Source of the DNA: Candidatus Izemoplasma sp.
Lineage (GTDB): Bacteria > Bacillota_I > Bacilli_A > Izemoplasmatales > Izemoplasmataceae
Direction: 5' to 3'
NCBI GenBank assembly: GCA_029939945.1
Contig: JAOZRX010000005.1
Location: forward strand, 1 to 47,540
Length of the DNA stretch: 47,540 nucleotides
Below the pieces are notes generated by a model that saw only the letters and a program-made list of their open reading frames with translations, ran no database searches and was not told the origin of the DNA. A program made the translations under genes and the position numbers. Below, piece by piece: positions 1 through 9,994 of this stretch (positions are counted from its first letter, which is position 1; each line of letters begins with the position of its first letter).

Positions 1-23
1 GAATCTCTAACGCGTTTAAACAT
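1..23 (-). CDS. 5' end of a divergent gene (partial)
   Basis: An ATG at 23-21 on the minus strand is preceded by a good ribosome binding site (AAAGGTG, six bases before the ATG) and reads MFKRVRD before the window edge. It would be transcribed divergently from the radical SAM gene. Only seven complete codons are visible, so no function can be given. Confidence 0.5.
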
Positions 24-102
24 AATTATCACCTTTTGTTATTATAACATATAACTAACTTCTTTTCCCTAAAATATGGTAAAATATATCTAGGTGATTT
101 TG

Positions 103-1035
103 ATGAGTTTAATGACAAAAGAAAAACCATATAATACTCTAAATGCTTTTTATCGAAACAAGTTCGGTAAAAAGGTTTTTAAGATATCATTAAATGGAGA
201 TTTTACTTGTCCTAATAAAGATGGTAAAAGCGGGTATGGTGGTTGCATATATTGTAGTGAATTAGGTAGTGGTGACTTCGCAGGGAATAAGAAATTGCCA
301 TTAAAAGATCAATTCGCTCAAATCAAGACACTCATGCTAAATAAGTGGAATGATGGATTATATATTGCCTACTTTCAAGCAAATACAAATACATATGATG
401 AAGTGGGCAGACTAAGATACTTATATGAAACAGCATTGTCTCTAGATGATAAAATTATTGGTCTAAGCATTGGTACAAGATGTGATGCCCTAAACGATGA
501 AATATATGACTTACTTTCAGAATTTAATGAAAAAACGTATCTTCAGATTGAATTAGGTCTTCAATCAATTAATGAAGAGACATCTGACTTTATAAATAGA
601 TCCCATACTCTTAAATGTTTTGATGATGCAGTCGAAGAATTAAGAAGAAGAAATATCGAGGTTGTTGTTCATATAATCAATGGTTTTCATTTAGAGAGTA
701 AAGAAGATATGCTTGATACAGTTAGACACCTTAATAAATTAGATATTCAAGGGATTAAAATACATTTATTGCATATAATGAAAAACACTAAACTAGGTAA
801 CATGTATTTAAAAGATCCTTTCAAAATATTAACTTTAGAAGAGTATGCTGATATCACCGCAGCTCAAATTGAAATACTTAATCCTAGTATAATTATTCAC
901 AGACTTACAGGAGACGCTCCAAGAGAATCTCTTATAGCTCCACTTTGGAGTTTAAAAAAATTCGTTGTAATGAACGAAATAGATAAGTTATTAAGAGGCA
1001 GAAATAGTCGCCAAGGTATCAACTACACAAAATAA
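103..1035 (+). CDS. TIGR01212-type radical SAM protein (YhcC-like)
   Basis: A 310-residue radical SAM protein of the YhcC/TIGR01212 family, whose reaction is not well established. The N-terminus carries a cysteine cluster in the arrangement TCPNKDGKSGYGGCIYC, the family's spaced form of the iron-sulfur binding motif. It is followed by LQIELGLQS and VVHIINGFHLE, typical barrel strands of the family. The frame is open from a GTG at 94, but that GTG is inside the AGGTG ribosome binding site (92-96). The ATG at 103, six bases further on, is therefore the likely start. It is a single gene, closed by the hairpin at 1038-1057. Family assignment is firm; substrate unknown. Confidence 0.85.
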   Translation: MSLMTKEKPYNTLNAFYRNKFGKKVFKISLNGDFTCPNKDGKSGYGGCIYCSELGSGDFAGNKKLPLKDQFAQIKTLMLNKWNDGLYIAYFQANTNTYDEVGRLRYLYETALSLDDKIIGLSIGTRCDALNDEIYDLLSEFNEKTYLQIELGLQSINEETSDFINRSHTLKCFDDAVEELRRRNIEVVVHIINGFHLESKEDMLDTVRHLNKLDIQGIKIHLLHIMKNTKLGNMYLKDPFKILTLEEYADITAAQIEILNPSIIIHRLTGDAPRESLIAPLWSLKKFVVMNEIDKLLRGRNSRQGINYTK

Positions 1036-1037
1036 TA

Positions 1038-1067
1038 GGACTCACAAATGTGAGTCCTTATTTTTAT
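1038..1067. terminator. Bidirectional intrinsic terminator
   Basis: A perfect 8-bp stem, GGACTCAC (1038-1045) with GTGAGTCC (1050-1057) and a four-base loop, is followed by TTATTTTT on the plus strand. On the minus strand it is followed by a T-rich tract (TATTATTTT). It sits between the convergent ends of the radical SAM gene and the glm/cit operon and can serve both. Confidence 0.85.
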
Positions 1068-2344
1068 CTTAATAAATACTTCAATTCTTCATAAATCATT
1101 TTAACAACAAGCATATCAGCACTTCCTCCAGGCGAGATATTTCTCTCTTTATACTGATTACTAAGATTTTCCACTAAAGAAATATTATTAGTATATCCTC
1201 CGCTTTTTACTAAATCACTCATTGTTTTTTGAACTTCTTTGAGAGTCTCATAATTAGTTCTATTAATTATCGTTGTATCATCTAGTTCACTCATTAAATG
1301 GATAAGATATTCTAAATGAATATAGTTTGTCATTCTATCTCGGTAACTCGGTATTTCAAAGATTAACTGAAGCCCATTTAATACTTCTCCTCTTATACCT
1401 TTTAAACCATATTCCAAATAAGCAATATCACCATGAGTTTTCACTTTTTTATCTTTAACTAATTCAAAATAATCTCCAATAATTAACTTACTTAATTTTA
1501 TTATTTCTTTTTTCAAATAAACTAATCCAAGATTGTTTCTAATAGCTCTAGCTAATACTGGTAAAAAGAATCCTAATATAAAGATTAATCCTTTTTGTGT
1601 ATTTACATTATTTGTTGTTTTAAACATTGCAGTTTCAGCTCTTTTACCAATTTCCCTTAATTTTTCAGGGTCTTCAACATCATGTAGTCCATATATGATA
1701 TACTCCTTTAAATAGGGCTTAATAGCAAATGTACTATTAACAAAAGTTTGAAAATCCATATCAGTATGTACTCCACTATCATGACTAGATACTAATCCAA
1801 ATTTAGGATATAAGTCTAGTTCATAATAGATACATTTAATAACTTTGTTCAATATATGATTTACTAAGAATTCTTCTGTTATTTCATCAATCTTTTTAAA
1901 TAATTCTTCTTGTGTATGTGTTTGATTTCTAACACATATATGTGAATAATTATCACAGATTAAACATTTTCTCATTTCACATTCAAGTGTACTTCTTGTG
2001 ATTGATTTTTCATTATAAACATCAATATCAACTAGTTTTCCTAGAATATTAGCTTCTTCTATTAAAATTGCTTTTTCTTTAACGATATTTCCTTCTTCTT
2101 CAATAACGTAATACACATAATTCCCATCTAATGATCTCACTTGATCTTTATGAGTGATTTTCTTTTTAAATTCACGAGTAATGTATCCATCATATAAGTT
2201 ACAAATAAATTTTAGTTTATTTGGGTTTTTATCAGCACCAGGAACATTTGATTTTAAAATAACGATTGTTTTATACTTATACTCTTTCATTAATTCTTCA
2301 ATATGATATGCTCTTTTCTCTCTAGCTTCTAATATTAATGACAT
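1064..2344 (-). CDS. citXG: CitX-CitG fusion: prosthetic-group synthesis and transfer for citrate/citramalate lyase
   Basis: A 426-residue fusion. Residues about 1-160 resemble CitX, the holo-ACP synthase that attaches the prosthetic group; the region DIDVYNEKSITRSTLECEMRKC with the later CLICDNYSHIC and H motifs fits that family. Residues about 165-426 resemble CitG, triphosphoribosyl-dephospho-CoA synthase, with ELDLYPKFGLVSSHDSG and NVNTQKGLIFILGFF matching its conserved blocks. The two activities make 2'-(5''-triphosphoribosyl)-3'-dephospho-CoA and load it on the CitD carrier. It is the last gene of the operon and overlaps citC by one base (TAATG), so it is probably translationally coupled. 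Fused citXG forms are known in other bacteria. The lyase served here is probably citramalate lyase. Confidence 0.88.
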   Translation of the reverse strand: MSLILEAREKRAYHIEELMKEYKYKTIVILKSNVPGADKNPNKLKFICNLYDGYITREFKKKITHKDQVRSLDGNYVYYVIEEEGNIVKEKAILIEEANILGKLVDIDVYNEKSITRSTLECEMRKCLICDNYSHICVRNQTHTQEELFKKIDEITEEFLVNHILNKVIKCIYYELDLYPKFGLVSSHDSGVHTDMDFQTFVNSTFAIKPYLKEYIIYGLHDVEDPEKLREIGKRAETAMFKTTNNVNTQKGLIFILGFFLPVLARAIRNNLGLVYLKKEIIKLSKLIIGDYFELVKDKKVKTHGDIAYLEYGLKGIRGEVLNGLQLIFEIPSYRDRMTNYIHLEYLIHLMSELDDTTIINRTNYETLKEVQKTMSDLVKSGGYTNNISLVENLSNQYKERNISPGGSADMLVVKMIYEELKYLLR

Positions 2345-3363
2345 TAGTGTCTACCTAACTTCTTTTCTTTTATTTTTTCTATTATAAGTTGTCCCTTTAC
2401 ACTTGTTAAATACTCATATGTAGCAAGTGGAACATACTTTTTAATTTTACTTAATTTATTTGATTTTATTAATTTTCTTACTAGAGATGCACTAACGATA
2501 TTAGAACCAACTTTTTTCCTTTTGATAATCACTATATGGCTTCCTAAGTAATCTTTTAGTACCTTATTATATTTATTTGTATTATAAGAGAACGGTTCTT
2601 CTCCTAAATATCTTTTCTTTATATTAAAGATTTTCTTGTAATACTCTTTATATACTAAAACATCAATCAAGGTTTGTTCATCTTTAATTAATTGATCTTC
2701 TTTTAAGAAGTATTTTGGGAAAGTTATTTTTGATACTAAATAAGATAATGTTGGTAAAACTGTCACATTATCTAAATGAGCTGTTGCTTTCTTAATAATC
2801 TCAAAACGATCTAAGAAAGGAAAACTAGATAAGTCTTCACTTACAACGAAAACGAGGACTTCTTTATTTTCTTCTGCGGCAGTTTCAATTAGATATAGAT
2901 GACCTAACGTCATCGGATTAGCGTTAATAATAACTGCTGCTTTTTTGTTATCAGATAGTGAATATTCCTTTTTAAGATTATTTAAGACATTATCTATTTC
3001 GTCTCCGCCTTCAAGTAAAACAGTATTCATTGTAACAACAATAGTTTTCATATTTAGACTTGTGAAAATTCTTTCATTATTTGGTATTGTATAAACAAAA
3101 TAATGAAAGATGTTTTTTTGACTTAAAATATTTACTAAATGGGAAAACATTAGATTTGTAATGTTTTGTCCACTATATTCTTGAATGATCAAGAAGCACT
3201 TCATCACGTTGTTTGCGAGTGACGCTGTTGCTATCAATAAGTCATTATCATATACTAATATTGAATAATCAATATCGTATTCATAATCAAGATTATTTTT
3301 ATTTAGTAATGCAATTAATAATTCTCTTTCTTCATCTAGAATAACTTCTTTAATTTGAAACAT
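2344..3363 (-). CDS. citC: [Citrate/citramalate (pro-3S)-lyase] ligase
   Basis: A 339-residue protein of the CitC family, which acetylates the thiol of the lyase acyl-carrier prosthetic group using acetate and ATP. The N-terminal ~115 residues look like a GNAT-type domain. The C-terminal part is the nucleotidyltransferase domain, with VIINANPMTLGHLYLIETAA carrying the NPxTxGH signature and a later VSASLVRKLI segment. The start ATG follows AGAGGTGG with suitable spacing. It lies between citF and citXG in the glutamate fermentation operon, so its partner is the CitD-like protein of this operon. Confidence 0.9.
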   Translation of the reverse strand: MFQIKEVILDEERELLIALLNKNNLDYEYDIDYSILVYDNDLLIATASLANNVMKCFLIIQEYSGQNITNLMFSHLVNILSQKNIFHYFVYTIPNNERIFTSLNMKTIVVTMNTVLLEGGDEIDNVLNNLKKEYSLSDNKKAAVIINANPMTLGHLYLIETAAEENKEVLVFVVSEDLSSFPFLDRFEIIKKATAHLDNVTVLPTLSYLVSKITFPKYFLKEDQLIKDEQTLIDVLVYKEYYKKIFNIKKRYLGEEPFSYNTNKYNKVLKDYLGSHIVIIKRKKVGSNIVSASLVRKLIKSNKLSKIKKYVPLATYEYLTSVKGQLIIEKIKEKKLGRH

Positions 3364-3374
3364 GTAACCACCTC

Positions 3375-4796
3375 TTATTTTTGATATATGTTATCAATAA
3401 TTTCAAAAGTACGATCTTCTACTTCACCTATTATCTTATCATGTTTTACAATATCTTGTGGAATATTAGTAAATTTGTAGGCAATACGTGATAATTCTTC
3501 TATTGTTACAATCTTTAGTTTTGAGTTCTTAAGTTTCTTAATTAAGTCTTTACGAAGAGGATTTATTGCAATTCCTCTTTCTGTAACTAAACAATCAATA
3601 TTTTTACCTAAGGTAGTAATAGTTGTTACCCTCTCTTTAATTACAGGAATTCTTCCTTTAATTAAAGGAGAAACTATCACACAAATTTTAGATTCACTCG
3701 CAGTATCGCTATGCCCACCAGATCCTCCAATTAATGTTTGATGTGAATCAGTAGTTACATTTACATTGAAATTGTAATCAATTTCTGTTGCTCCTAAAAT
3801 TACTATATCTAAATCTTTTATTATTTGAGATTCGTCAGTTGGATTAGCGTACCTTGATGCACTTATCGGAATGTGCATTTTGTTTCTACTAAGTGATTCA
3901 ATTGCTTCTAAATCGAAGCATTGAACATCATATAGTTTCTCAACTAAACCTTCTTCTAACATATCGACATGATATTTTGTTATTCCACCACTAAAGAAAG
4001 ATGCTTTTATATTTTCTTTTATCATTATGTCTCTAACATCTTTTGTTACTCTTAAACTCACTCCCCCAGCTCCACTTTGGAAACTGAAGCCATGCTTTAT
4101 TGCTCCTAATTCATGGAGTAATAAAGATGTATTTTTCGCTATTTTTACACCAATCGGATTTTTAGTAACTTCTGTTGTTCCAGATACTATTCCTTGTCTA
4201 TCACCAATCTCATCAACTAAAAGAATATAATCAATATTTGATCCGTCAATCTCTGGAGATTCAATATCTAAATCAACTAAATTGTCAGTTACTAATACTT
4301 TTATTTTAGCGTGAACTGAATCAGGTATTGAGTAACCTAAACTTCCGCATTTATTTTTACCCAAATAACCGACACTGTCTCCATATGAATTAACATAAGG
4401 GGCAGCGATAAAGGCAATATCAATTTTGTTTTTACCTTCAATAATGCTTCTAGCACGTCCTCCATGAGTTTGCATTGTAAGTTTACCCTCAAGTCCATTA
4501 TTAGATATATATTCAGCCACAGGGCCATTTAAGTAGTTTGTAGTGATATTATTGATTTGCTTGTTCTTAATTAATTCAAGAATACTTGTATAACTAGGGA
4601 AAATAGCACTAGGAAATAGATTTATTCCTTGTACTTTTTCTTTTAAGTATTTATTCAATACATAGTTTATTACATAATCTCCATTACGTAAATGATGATG
4701 AAAACTGATATTTCTGTTTAGAGAAATATCTACTAGAGTAAAAAGTTCATCAATGTCATTGATGACTTTTACAATTTGTCTTTTTTCATGTTCCAT
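3375..4796 (-). CDS. citF: Citrate/citramalate lyase alpha subunit (CoA-transferase subunit)
   Basis: A 473-residue alpha subunit of the citrate lyase family. It exchanges the acetyl group on the carrier for the substrate acid, giving the acyl-ACP that the beta subunit cleaves. Recognisable stretches include FQSGAGGVSLRVTKDVRDIM, GATEIDYNFNVNVTTDS and IGGSGGHSDTA, all typical of CitF. The frame is open from a GTG at 4805, but that codon is part of the AGGTG ribosome binding site, so the ATG at 4796 is the better start. It sits between citE and citC. In this operon the substrate is probably (S)-citramalate rather than citrate, because the upstream genes make mesaconate; the sequence alone cannot distinguish these. 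Confidence 0.9.
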   Translation of the reverse strand: MEHEKRQIVKVINDIDELFTLVDISLNRNISFHHHLRNGDYVINYVLNKYLKEKVQGINLFPSAIFPSYTSILELIKNKQINNITTNYLNGPVAEYISNNGLEGKLTMQTHGGRARSIIEGKNKIDIAFIAAPYVNSYGDSVGYLGKNKCGSLGYSIPDSVHAKIKVLVTDNLVDLDIESPEIDGSNIDYILLVDEIGDRQGIVSGTTEVTKNPIGVKIAKNTSLLLHELGAIKHGFSFQSGAGGVSLRVTKDVRDIMIKENIKASFFSGGITKYHVDMLEEGLVEKLYDVQCFDLEAIESLSRNKMHIPISASRYANPTDESQIIKDLDIVILGATEIDYNFNVNVTTDSHQTLIGGSGGHSDTASESKICVIVSPLIKGRIPVIKERVTTITTLGKNIDCLVTERGIAINPLRKDLIKKLKNSKLKIVTIEELSRIAYKFTNIPQDIVKHDKIIGEVEDRTFEIIDNIYQK

Positions 4797-4805
4797 AAAA
4801 ATCAC

Positions 4806-5618
4806 CTACATGTTATATTTTTTAGCTTTATCTAATAAGTTCTTAGCTTTCTCAATTATTGGTAAATCAATCATTTTACCATCTAGAGAAAATGCTCCTT
4901 TAGTATTATCTAAAGCTTTTTTTACAATTCTTTTTGCTTCAGTAATTTCTTCTTTAGAAGGAGAAAAAACTTGGTTAATAATATCTACTTGATTAGGATG
5001 AATAGAGGATTTAGAAGTGAATCCTAAATTCTTAGCATTTAGTGAGTCTTCTTTTAAACCAACTTCATCTTCTTTGTTAGTGTAAGGTGTATCTATTGAA
5101 TCAATGTTATAAGCTCTAGCTACAATTGCAATAAAGCTTCTTGCATATAAAATCTCAGTTCCTAAAAGTGTTCTGTTAATTCCTAATTCTTTTGTATAAT
5201 CTTCTGCCCCTAGAAGTAGCGCAGTTACATTTTCTTGATCTGCGATTTCTTTAGCCTCTAATAAAGCCATTGGCGACTCTATAATAGGAATAATAGCTTT
5301 ACTACTGAGTTTATTCAATTCTTCAATTGCCTTTACACTTGCTTTTGGTAAAACATAACCGTTGATATCTAAATCTTTTGTTGCTTTCACATCTTCTAAA
5401 AAATATAAACTATCATAACTATTAATACGAATGTATAAATCGATATCTTTATATGAGTACTTCTTTAAGAAGTTTTTGATTAAAATTCTAGCTGAATCTT
5501 TATCATAACTAGTTACTGAATCTTCAAAGTCGATAATAACTGCATCACTTTCAAAAACATCAAGATTTTGAATCATTGATGGAGTGTTCCCTGGAATAAA
5601 TAAATAGCTTCTACTCAT
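4806..5618 (-). CDS. citE: Citrate/citramalate lyase beta subunit
   Basis: A 270-residue CitE-family lyase (HpcH/HpaI aldolase fold). It cleaves the acyl-ACP to acetyl-ACP plus the oxo acid, which would be pyruvate if the substrate is citramalate or oxaloacetate if it is citrate. The start reads MSRSYLFIPGNTPSM, the usual CitE N-terminus, followed by DAVIIDFEDSV (metal-site region) and LLLGAEDYTKELG. It overlaps the end of citD by 8 bases and is followed by citF after 9 bases. Family assignment is firm; substrate inferred from context. Confidence 0.9.
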   Translation of the reverse strand: MSRSYLFIPGNTPSMIQNLDVFESDAVIIDFEDSVTSYDKDSARILIKNFLKKYSYKDIDLYIRINSYDSLYFLEDVKATKDLDINGYVLPKASVKAIEELNKLSSKAIIPIIESPMALLEAKEIADQENVTALLLGAEDYTKELGINRTLLGTEILYARSFIAIVARAYNIDSIDTPYTNKEDEVGLKEDSLNAKNLGFTSKSSIHPNQVDIINQVFSPSKEEITEAKRIVKKALDNTKGAFSLDGKMIDLPIIEKAKNLLDKAKKYNM

Positions 5619-5868
5619 TAATATCGCCTCTTCTTTTAAGTGCTGTTTCTAGTCTTGATTTAATTGTATAATCAAGAGCACCTTTGTCAGCACATTTTAC
5701 TAAAATATTTGTAATTTTGTGTTCTTTTAATGTGTTAGTTATCACTTCTTTGATTTGATCACCAAATTGAGCAAACACAACACTTTCAATAATTATTTCT
5801 AATTTATCTGAATCAGAGATTGTTATTAAACAATCACTTGATTCTAGTGAACCAGCACTAGTTTTCAT
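5611..5868 (-). CDS. citD: Citrate/citramalate lyase acyl carrier (gamma) subunit
   Basis: An 85-residue acyl carrier protein of the CitD family. The N-terminal AGSLESSDCLITI matches the conserved AGTLESSD block; the first serine after the glutamate (Ser10) corresponds to the residue carrying the phosphoribosyl-dephospho-CoA group in characterised CitD proteins. It is a normal length for the family. It lies directly downstream of methylaspartate ammonia-lyase and overlaps citE, which ties the lyase to the mesaconate-producing part of the pathway. Confidence 0.9.
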   Translation of the reverse strand: MKTSAGSLESSDCLITISDSDKLEIIIESVVFAQFGDQIKEVITNTLKEHKITNILVKCADKGALDYTIKSRLETALKRRGDINE

Positions 5869-5878
5869 AAAATCAATC

Positions 5879-7117
5879 CTATCTATTTATTAAAGCTAAT
5901 GTTCTATTCATAACGTTATTTACAATCATAATTCCTTCATCTGAGCCCATACCAGGTTTAGCTAAACACTGAGTAGCCTCACAAGCTATTGCAATATTAG
6001 TAGTAACTTCAGCCGAAATATTAGTTTCATTACAAGACCCACCACTATATGCTCCGATATTTCTATCTTTACAATAAAGTAATGCTTCAATTATATTATT
6101 AACTCCTCCTAAATCAGGAGTTTTTACTTGAAGCATATGTCCAGCTAAATTATCAGCAAAGTATTTAACATCATCTAATGTATTACACCATTCATCAGCT
6201 ACAATTTCAACTGTACCATTATTATCATTAATTATTTTTGTGATATCTCTTAAAGCAATCATTGTATCTTTTCTATTTCCAGCATCAACTGGTCCTTCAA
6301 TTCTTAAAATGAATGGGGCAGCAATTTCTTCTAATTCTTTTAAATACTTATAGATTTTTTTTACGTTTTGGTCGAAAATTACACCAATTGTTCCATATAC
6401 ATCAATATGGAAGATTGGTCGATAAGTTTTATCTGAGCTTAAACTTAATACTCTATTTTTGAGCCAAGAAACGTAATCTTTTAATATTTCACCTTTAAGT
6501 CCTAGTTTTGTTTCAATATTGTTAATTAATGCATGAGGCATAACCTCAACTCTTTTAATAATCATTTTATCAACATTAGTATAACGATCATCACCACTTT
6601 GAGCAAACATTGGAACACGGTGATATTCTTTATTAGTAATGTTATATTCTTTTCTAATTACTTCTGGAATTGTTATTTTATTAGCTTTAGCTGTCGCATC
6701 AAGTAAAGCTTGAGTAATTCCATAACGTAAAGCAGTATGAATAAGTTTTCCATCTATTTTAAGTGAATCCACTTCAATAGCTAGTTCTTTAAAAGTAGAA
6801 ATATCTTTTCCAATAAGAAGTGGTTTAATATATTTATCAATTTCCTTTATTCCTTCTTTACTTAAAAATAATGAATCTCTTCCACCAGCTCCACTGTATT
6901 GCACAGCTGCTGCATCACCAAAGGCTACTTGCCCATCTTCTAAAATAATCATTATTGAAATTGCTTCACCTTTTTGTCTGATATAAGAAAATTTAGATGT
7001 TGAAGGTTTACCTTTATAGACAAATCCATCTTGTTTTGCCCCTGATTTAACAGCGGCTTGATCATCGAAATAAAATCCTGTTAGGGAAAGTGAACATACG
7101 ATATCTTTTATTTTCAT
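5879..7117 (-). CDS. mal: Methylaspartate ammonia-lyase
   Basis: A 412-residue enolase-superfamily enzyme that removes ammonia from (2S,3S)-3-methylaspartate to give mesaconate, the second step of methylaspartate glutamate fermentation. Matching elements are FYFDDQAAVKSGAKQDGF at the N-terminus, the metal ligand strands HIDVYGTIG, IEGPVDAG and VADEWCN, the lysine strand LQVKTPDLGG, and the C-terminal YSGGSCNETN block. The length is normal for the family. It follows glmE by 11 bases and precedes citD by 10. The next enzyme, mesaconase, is not in this window and must be encoded elsewhere if the pathway is complete. Confidence 0.95.
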   Translation of the reverse strand: MKIKDIVCSLSLTGFYFDDQAAVKSGAKQDGFVYKGKPSTSKFSYIRQKGEAISIMIILEDGQVAFGDAAAVQYSGAGGRDSLFLSKEGIKEIDKYIKPLLIGKDISTFKELAIEVDSLKIDGKLIHTALRYGITQALLDATAKANKITIPEVIRKEYNITNKEYHRVPMFAQSGDDRYTNVDKMIIKRVEVMPHALINNIETKLGLKGEILKDYVSWLKNRVLSLSSDKTYRPIFHIDVYGTIGVIFDQNVKKIYKYLKELEEIAAPFILRIEGPVDAGNRKDTMIALRDITKIINDNNGTVEIVADEWCNTLDDVKYFADNLAGHMLQVKTPDLGGVNNIIEALLYCKDRNIGAYSGGSCNETNISAEVTTNIAIACEATQCLAKPGMGSDEGIMIVNNVMNRTLALINR

Positions 7118-7128
7118 TGTTATCTCCT

Positions 7129-8586
7129 TTAGTCTTTAGTAAATCCTACTAAGCATCCTTCTGATATAGCGTAAATATCATCAATTGTCATTTGAATTGA
7201 TAATTCACGTTTTTGAATCTTTGCTCGTTGTACTAGTTTTTCACGATGAAAATCTTTTAGTTCATCTGAAAAACCTAAACATCCAAATTCTAATATTCTA
7301 ATTTTTCCATCAATATCTCTAGCTGGTAATATTTTACCGTTATTAAGTTCGCTAGGAGCAAAAGGTATATCGATTATTCCTGCTTTAAAGGCTTTTACTA
7401 CACCTGTAGCGATATCTCCTTTACCAATTTTAACGATAGCATGAATTAGTGAATCAACTTCTTTTTTTATTTGATCGATTTCTTCTTGAAGTTCAGATGA
7501 ATCAGGTGCTTTTTGATCTTTTAGTAAGTTAACAACCATTTTAGATGTTCGTAATCCTTTAGCATTTGCTTCTTTTGTTGGTATACCTTGAGATTCATGA
7601 GTTGTTTTTGTTATCATCTTTGTTGCCTTACCAAGAGCAGCTACTGTTGATGCGTATCCAATTAATCCAATTGCTTCAGATTCATTACTAGGAAATCCAC
7701 CCATCCATTGATGGAAGACAGTAGTTATAAATACATCTTCATATCCAAATAATTTTAAATAGTGATTTGTTTGTTCTTCAAGAGCTCTTAAAGCAGCAAT
7801 ATCTTGAACAAGATTTCCACCTTGTCCGTATCCTACTGTAATATTCTTAACTCCTTGTTCAGCAGCTAAAATACTTTCAATTATTGCGACTGTATTTGAA
7901 ATACAAGGTGGAACTAATGTTCCTGTAAGAGGACCATAAGGTTCACGATTTAATTCAATACCTTGTTCGTAATAATATCCGACTAATCTATCAACATATT
8001 GCCAGTATCTTATTGTATCTTCTAAACTAATAATTTTAGCATAGGGAATATTATATGAAATTCCTCCACCTTCATTTGATGTCCACATTGAAGCATGGAT
8101 AATTTCAGAAAGAAGTCTTGCATCAGGTGTTCCATGTCTTGCTTGTAAAGGCACATTGACATTTTCATATACTTTAGTACAACCATCTACTCCATGGTTT
8201 ACTGCAGGGAATCCATTAAGTAATGAACGTCCTTGTTTTTCTGATTCTTTAATTCCATCTTCAGCGTTTTCATAACGGTTATGTCTTGTATATGAATCAA
8301 TAGTTGATGGCAAGAAATCAGCTTGTCCAACCTTCTCTAAATATTGTAACAATTCTATGTGCTCATCCAAACGAGCAACACCAGCGCGTGGTTGTACAAG
8401 TGTTATTCCCTCTTCTTTTGCTTTTCTTAATTTTAAGGCAAAGTTTTTATGGGGAGGAACACTTTTTAATCTTTTAACTGATTCTTCTAATTTTAATGCA
8501 GGATGTTCTCCTGTTGGCCAACCTTGTAAGATTTCTTCTCTAATTTTTAAGAAATCTTGTAATGGCATTTTCTCATTTTTAACCAT
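7129..8586 (-). CDS. glmE: Methylaspartate (glutamate) mutase, E subunit
   Basis: A 485-residue epsilon subunit of glutamate mutase, the barrel subunit that with GlmS and adenosylcobalamin interconverts L-glutamate and threo-3-methylaspartate. Typical blocks are [10 protein letters not shown] near the N-terminus, [44 protein letters not shown] and [14 protein letters not shown]. The start ATG is preceded by AAGGAGATAC. It is the third gene of the glm operon, 13 bases after glmL. Confidence 0.96.
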   Translation of the reverse strand: MVKNEKMPLQDFLKIREEILQGWPTGEHPALKLEESVKRLKSVPPHKNFALKLRKAKEEGITLVQPRAGVARLDEHIELLQYLEKVGQADFLPSTIDSYTRHNRYENAEDGIKESEKQGRSLLNGFPAVNHGVDGCTKVYENVNVPLQARHGTPDARLLSEIIHASMWTSNEGGGISYNIPYAKIISLEDTIRYWQYVDRLVGYYYEQGIELNREPYGPLTGTLVPPCISNTVAIIESILAAEQGVKNITVGYGQGGNLVQDIAALRALEEQTNHYLKLFGYEDVFITTVFHQWMGGFPSNESEAIGLIGYASTVAALGKATKMITKTTHESQGIPTKEANAKGLRTSKMVVNLLKDQKAPDSSELQEEIDQIKKEVDSLIHAIVKIGKGDIATGVVKAFKAGIIDIPFAPSELNNGKILPARDIDGKIRILEFGCLGFSDELKDFHREKLVQRAKIQKRELSIQMTIDDIYAISEGCLVGFTKD

Positions 8587-8599
8587 TTGATGTATCTCC

Positions 8600-9994
8600 T
8601 TATAGTAAGTATTGTTTCATTAATTTTAATGAGCTTTTAGGATGTTTTTGTGAAAGTAATCCCATTGCTGACATTATGTAACTTCGATCAATTAATATTG
8701 ATGGATTATTTGGTCTTAACTCTAATTTTTTATTTGATTTCTTATTTACTGATCTTAAAATATTTTTAGCTGATGAATTATTTATTAATACTCCACCAGT
8801 TCCAATAACATATTTAATTTCTGATAAATCTTTTCCTGTTTGATAATACATATTACCTAGAGGTGTATGTACAACTTCAACATGTCCTACATGTCTACTT
8901 ATAGATACATCACAACAAATTTTAGCTATCGCTTTATCAAATTCTTCTTCATCTTTAGTTTCTGGAATGAAATCAACATTCTCTCTTCTTCTTTCTAAAG
9001 ATTTAGCAATGTTATGATTACATTTATCATCTTCTTCAAAATATTTTCTGAATTCATAATCGGATACTAAATTTAGTAAAGCATTAGCACTGTATCTCAT
9101 TCCAAGATCACCTTCAACAGTTCTCTTAGCAAAAGGTTCTTGAAGACCTTTCATTATAACTTCTGTTCTTTTTGGAAATCCTTCACCAATAGTATGGACA
9201 TCAGTTGTAGCTCCACCAATATCGATAACCATTAATTCTCCAAAACCTTCAATATCTTCATATCCATTTGATAATAATTCAGCAGCAAGAAGCACGGCCT
9301 CCGGTGTAGGCATAATTATTTCACCTATTTTTTGTTCGGCTTTTTTAATTCCTTTTGCTTCAATAATTTGATCAATAAATATTTTTCTAATTACTTCTTT
9401 TGCTTCTTTTACATTTAATTTTTTTAATTGTGGCATAACGTTATTTACAATATAGAATTCCATTTTAGTATTTTCATACATTTCTTCAATTTCATCAACC
9501 GCATCTTTATTTCCAGCGATGATAATAGGAACATCTATTTCAGCTTCTTTTAATCTTTTAGCATTATGGATAATACATTCTTTGTTTCCACCATCAGTCC
9601 CACCAGCTAGTAAAATAATATCAATATCTGCTTCTTTTAGTTTTTTGATTTCACGTTTAGTAATATGATGCGAAAAAACCATATTGACAATCGCTCCAGC
9701 TCCAAGACAAGCTCTTTTAGCAGCTTCAACAGTCAATTCTTCAACAAGACCAATTGCGGCCATTTTAAGACCACCAGCTGCACTACTACATGCTGAAAAT
9801 CCTGAAATGTTTTCCATATTAATTTCAGGGTGATTCCTTAAAAGTCTCTCTAAAGCTTTATCGTATCCTTCGAGAACATTTGTATCTACAGTGGTAGTTG
9901 CTTTTGAAGTTCCAATGATATAATTATCATCTAAATCTACTGCAGTAAGTTTTGTGTAAGTCGAGCCAAAATCAACTAAAAGATAAAGTTCCAT
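8600..9994 (-). CDS. glmL: Glutamate mutase reactivation/MutL-type ATPase
   Basis: A 464-residue GlmL/MutL protein of the ASKHA (actin/Hsp70-like ATPase) superfamily. It is encoded between glmS and glmE in nearly all such operons and is thought to protect or reactivate the cobalamin mutase. Phosphate-binding segments are [16 protein letters not shown] at the N-terminus and [17 protein letters not shown] in the middle, with [10 protein letters not shown] near the end. Its start ATG overlaps the last base of the glmS stop codon, so translation is probably coupled. Confidence 0.93.
   Translation of the reverse strand: MELYLLVDFGSTYTKLTAVDLDDNYIIGTSKATTTVDTNVLEGYDKALERLLRNHPEINMENISGFSACSSAAGGLKMAAIGLVEELTVEAAKRACLGAGAIVNMVFSHHITKREIKKLKEADIDIILLAGGTDGGNKECIIHNAKRLKEAEIDVPIIIAGNKDAVDEIEEMYENTKMEFYIVNNVMPQLKKLNVKEAKEVIRKIFIDQIIEAKGIKKAEQKIGEIIMPTPEAVLLAAELLSNGYEDIEGFGELMVIDIGGATTDVHTIGEGFPKRTEVIMKGLQEPFAKRTVEGDLGMRYSANALLNLVSDYEFRKYFEEDDKCNHNIAKSLERRRENVDFIPETKDEEEFDKAIAKICCDVSISRHVGHVEVVHTPLGNMYYQTGKDLSEIKYVIGTGGVLINNSSAKNILRSVNKKSNKKLELRPNNPSILIDRSYIMSAMGLLSQKHPKSSLKLMKQYLL

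Noticed and set aside
4027-4230. Plus-strand ORF inside citF, and similar antisense frames in other genes
   Set aside because: No ribosome binding site or recognisable family; they are shadows of well-supported minus-strand genes.
1064-5868. Operon for citrate fermentation
   Set aside because: No citrate transporter, oxaloacetate decarboxylase or CitAB regulator is present, while methylaspartate genes are in the same transcript; citramalate is the more likely substrate.
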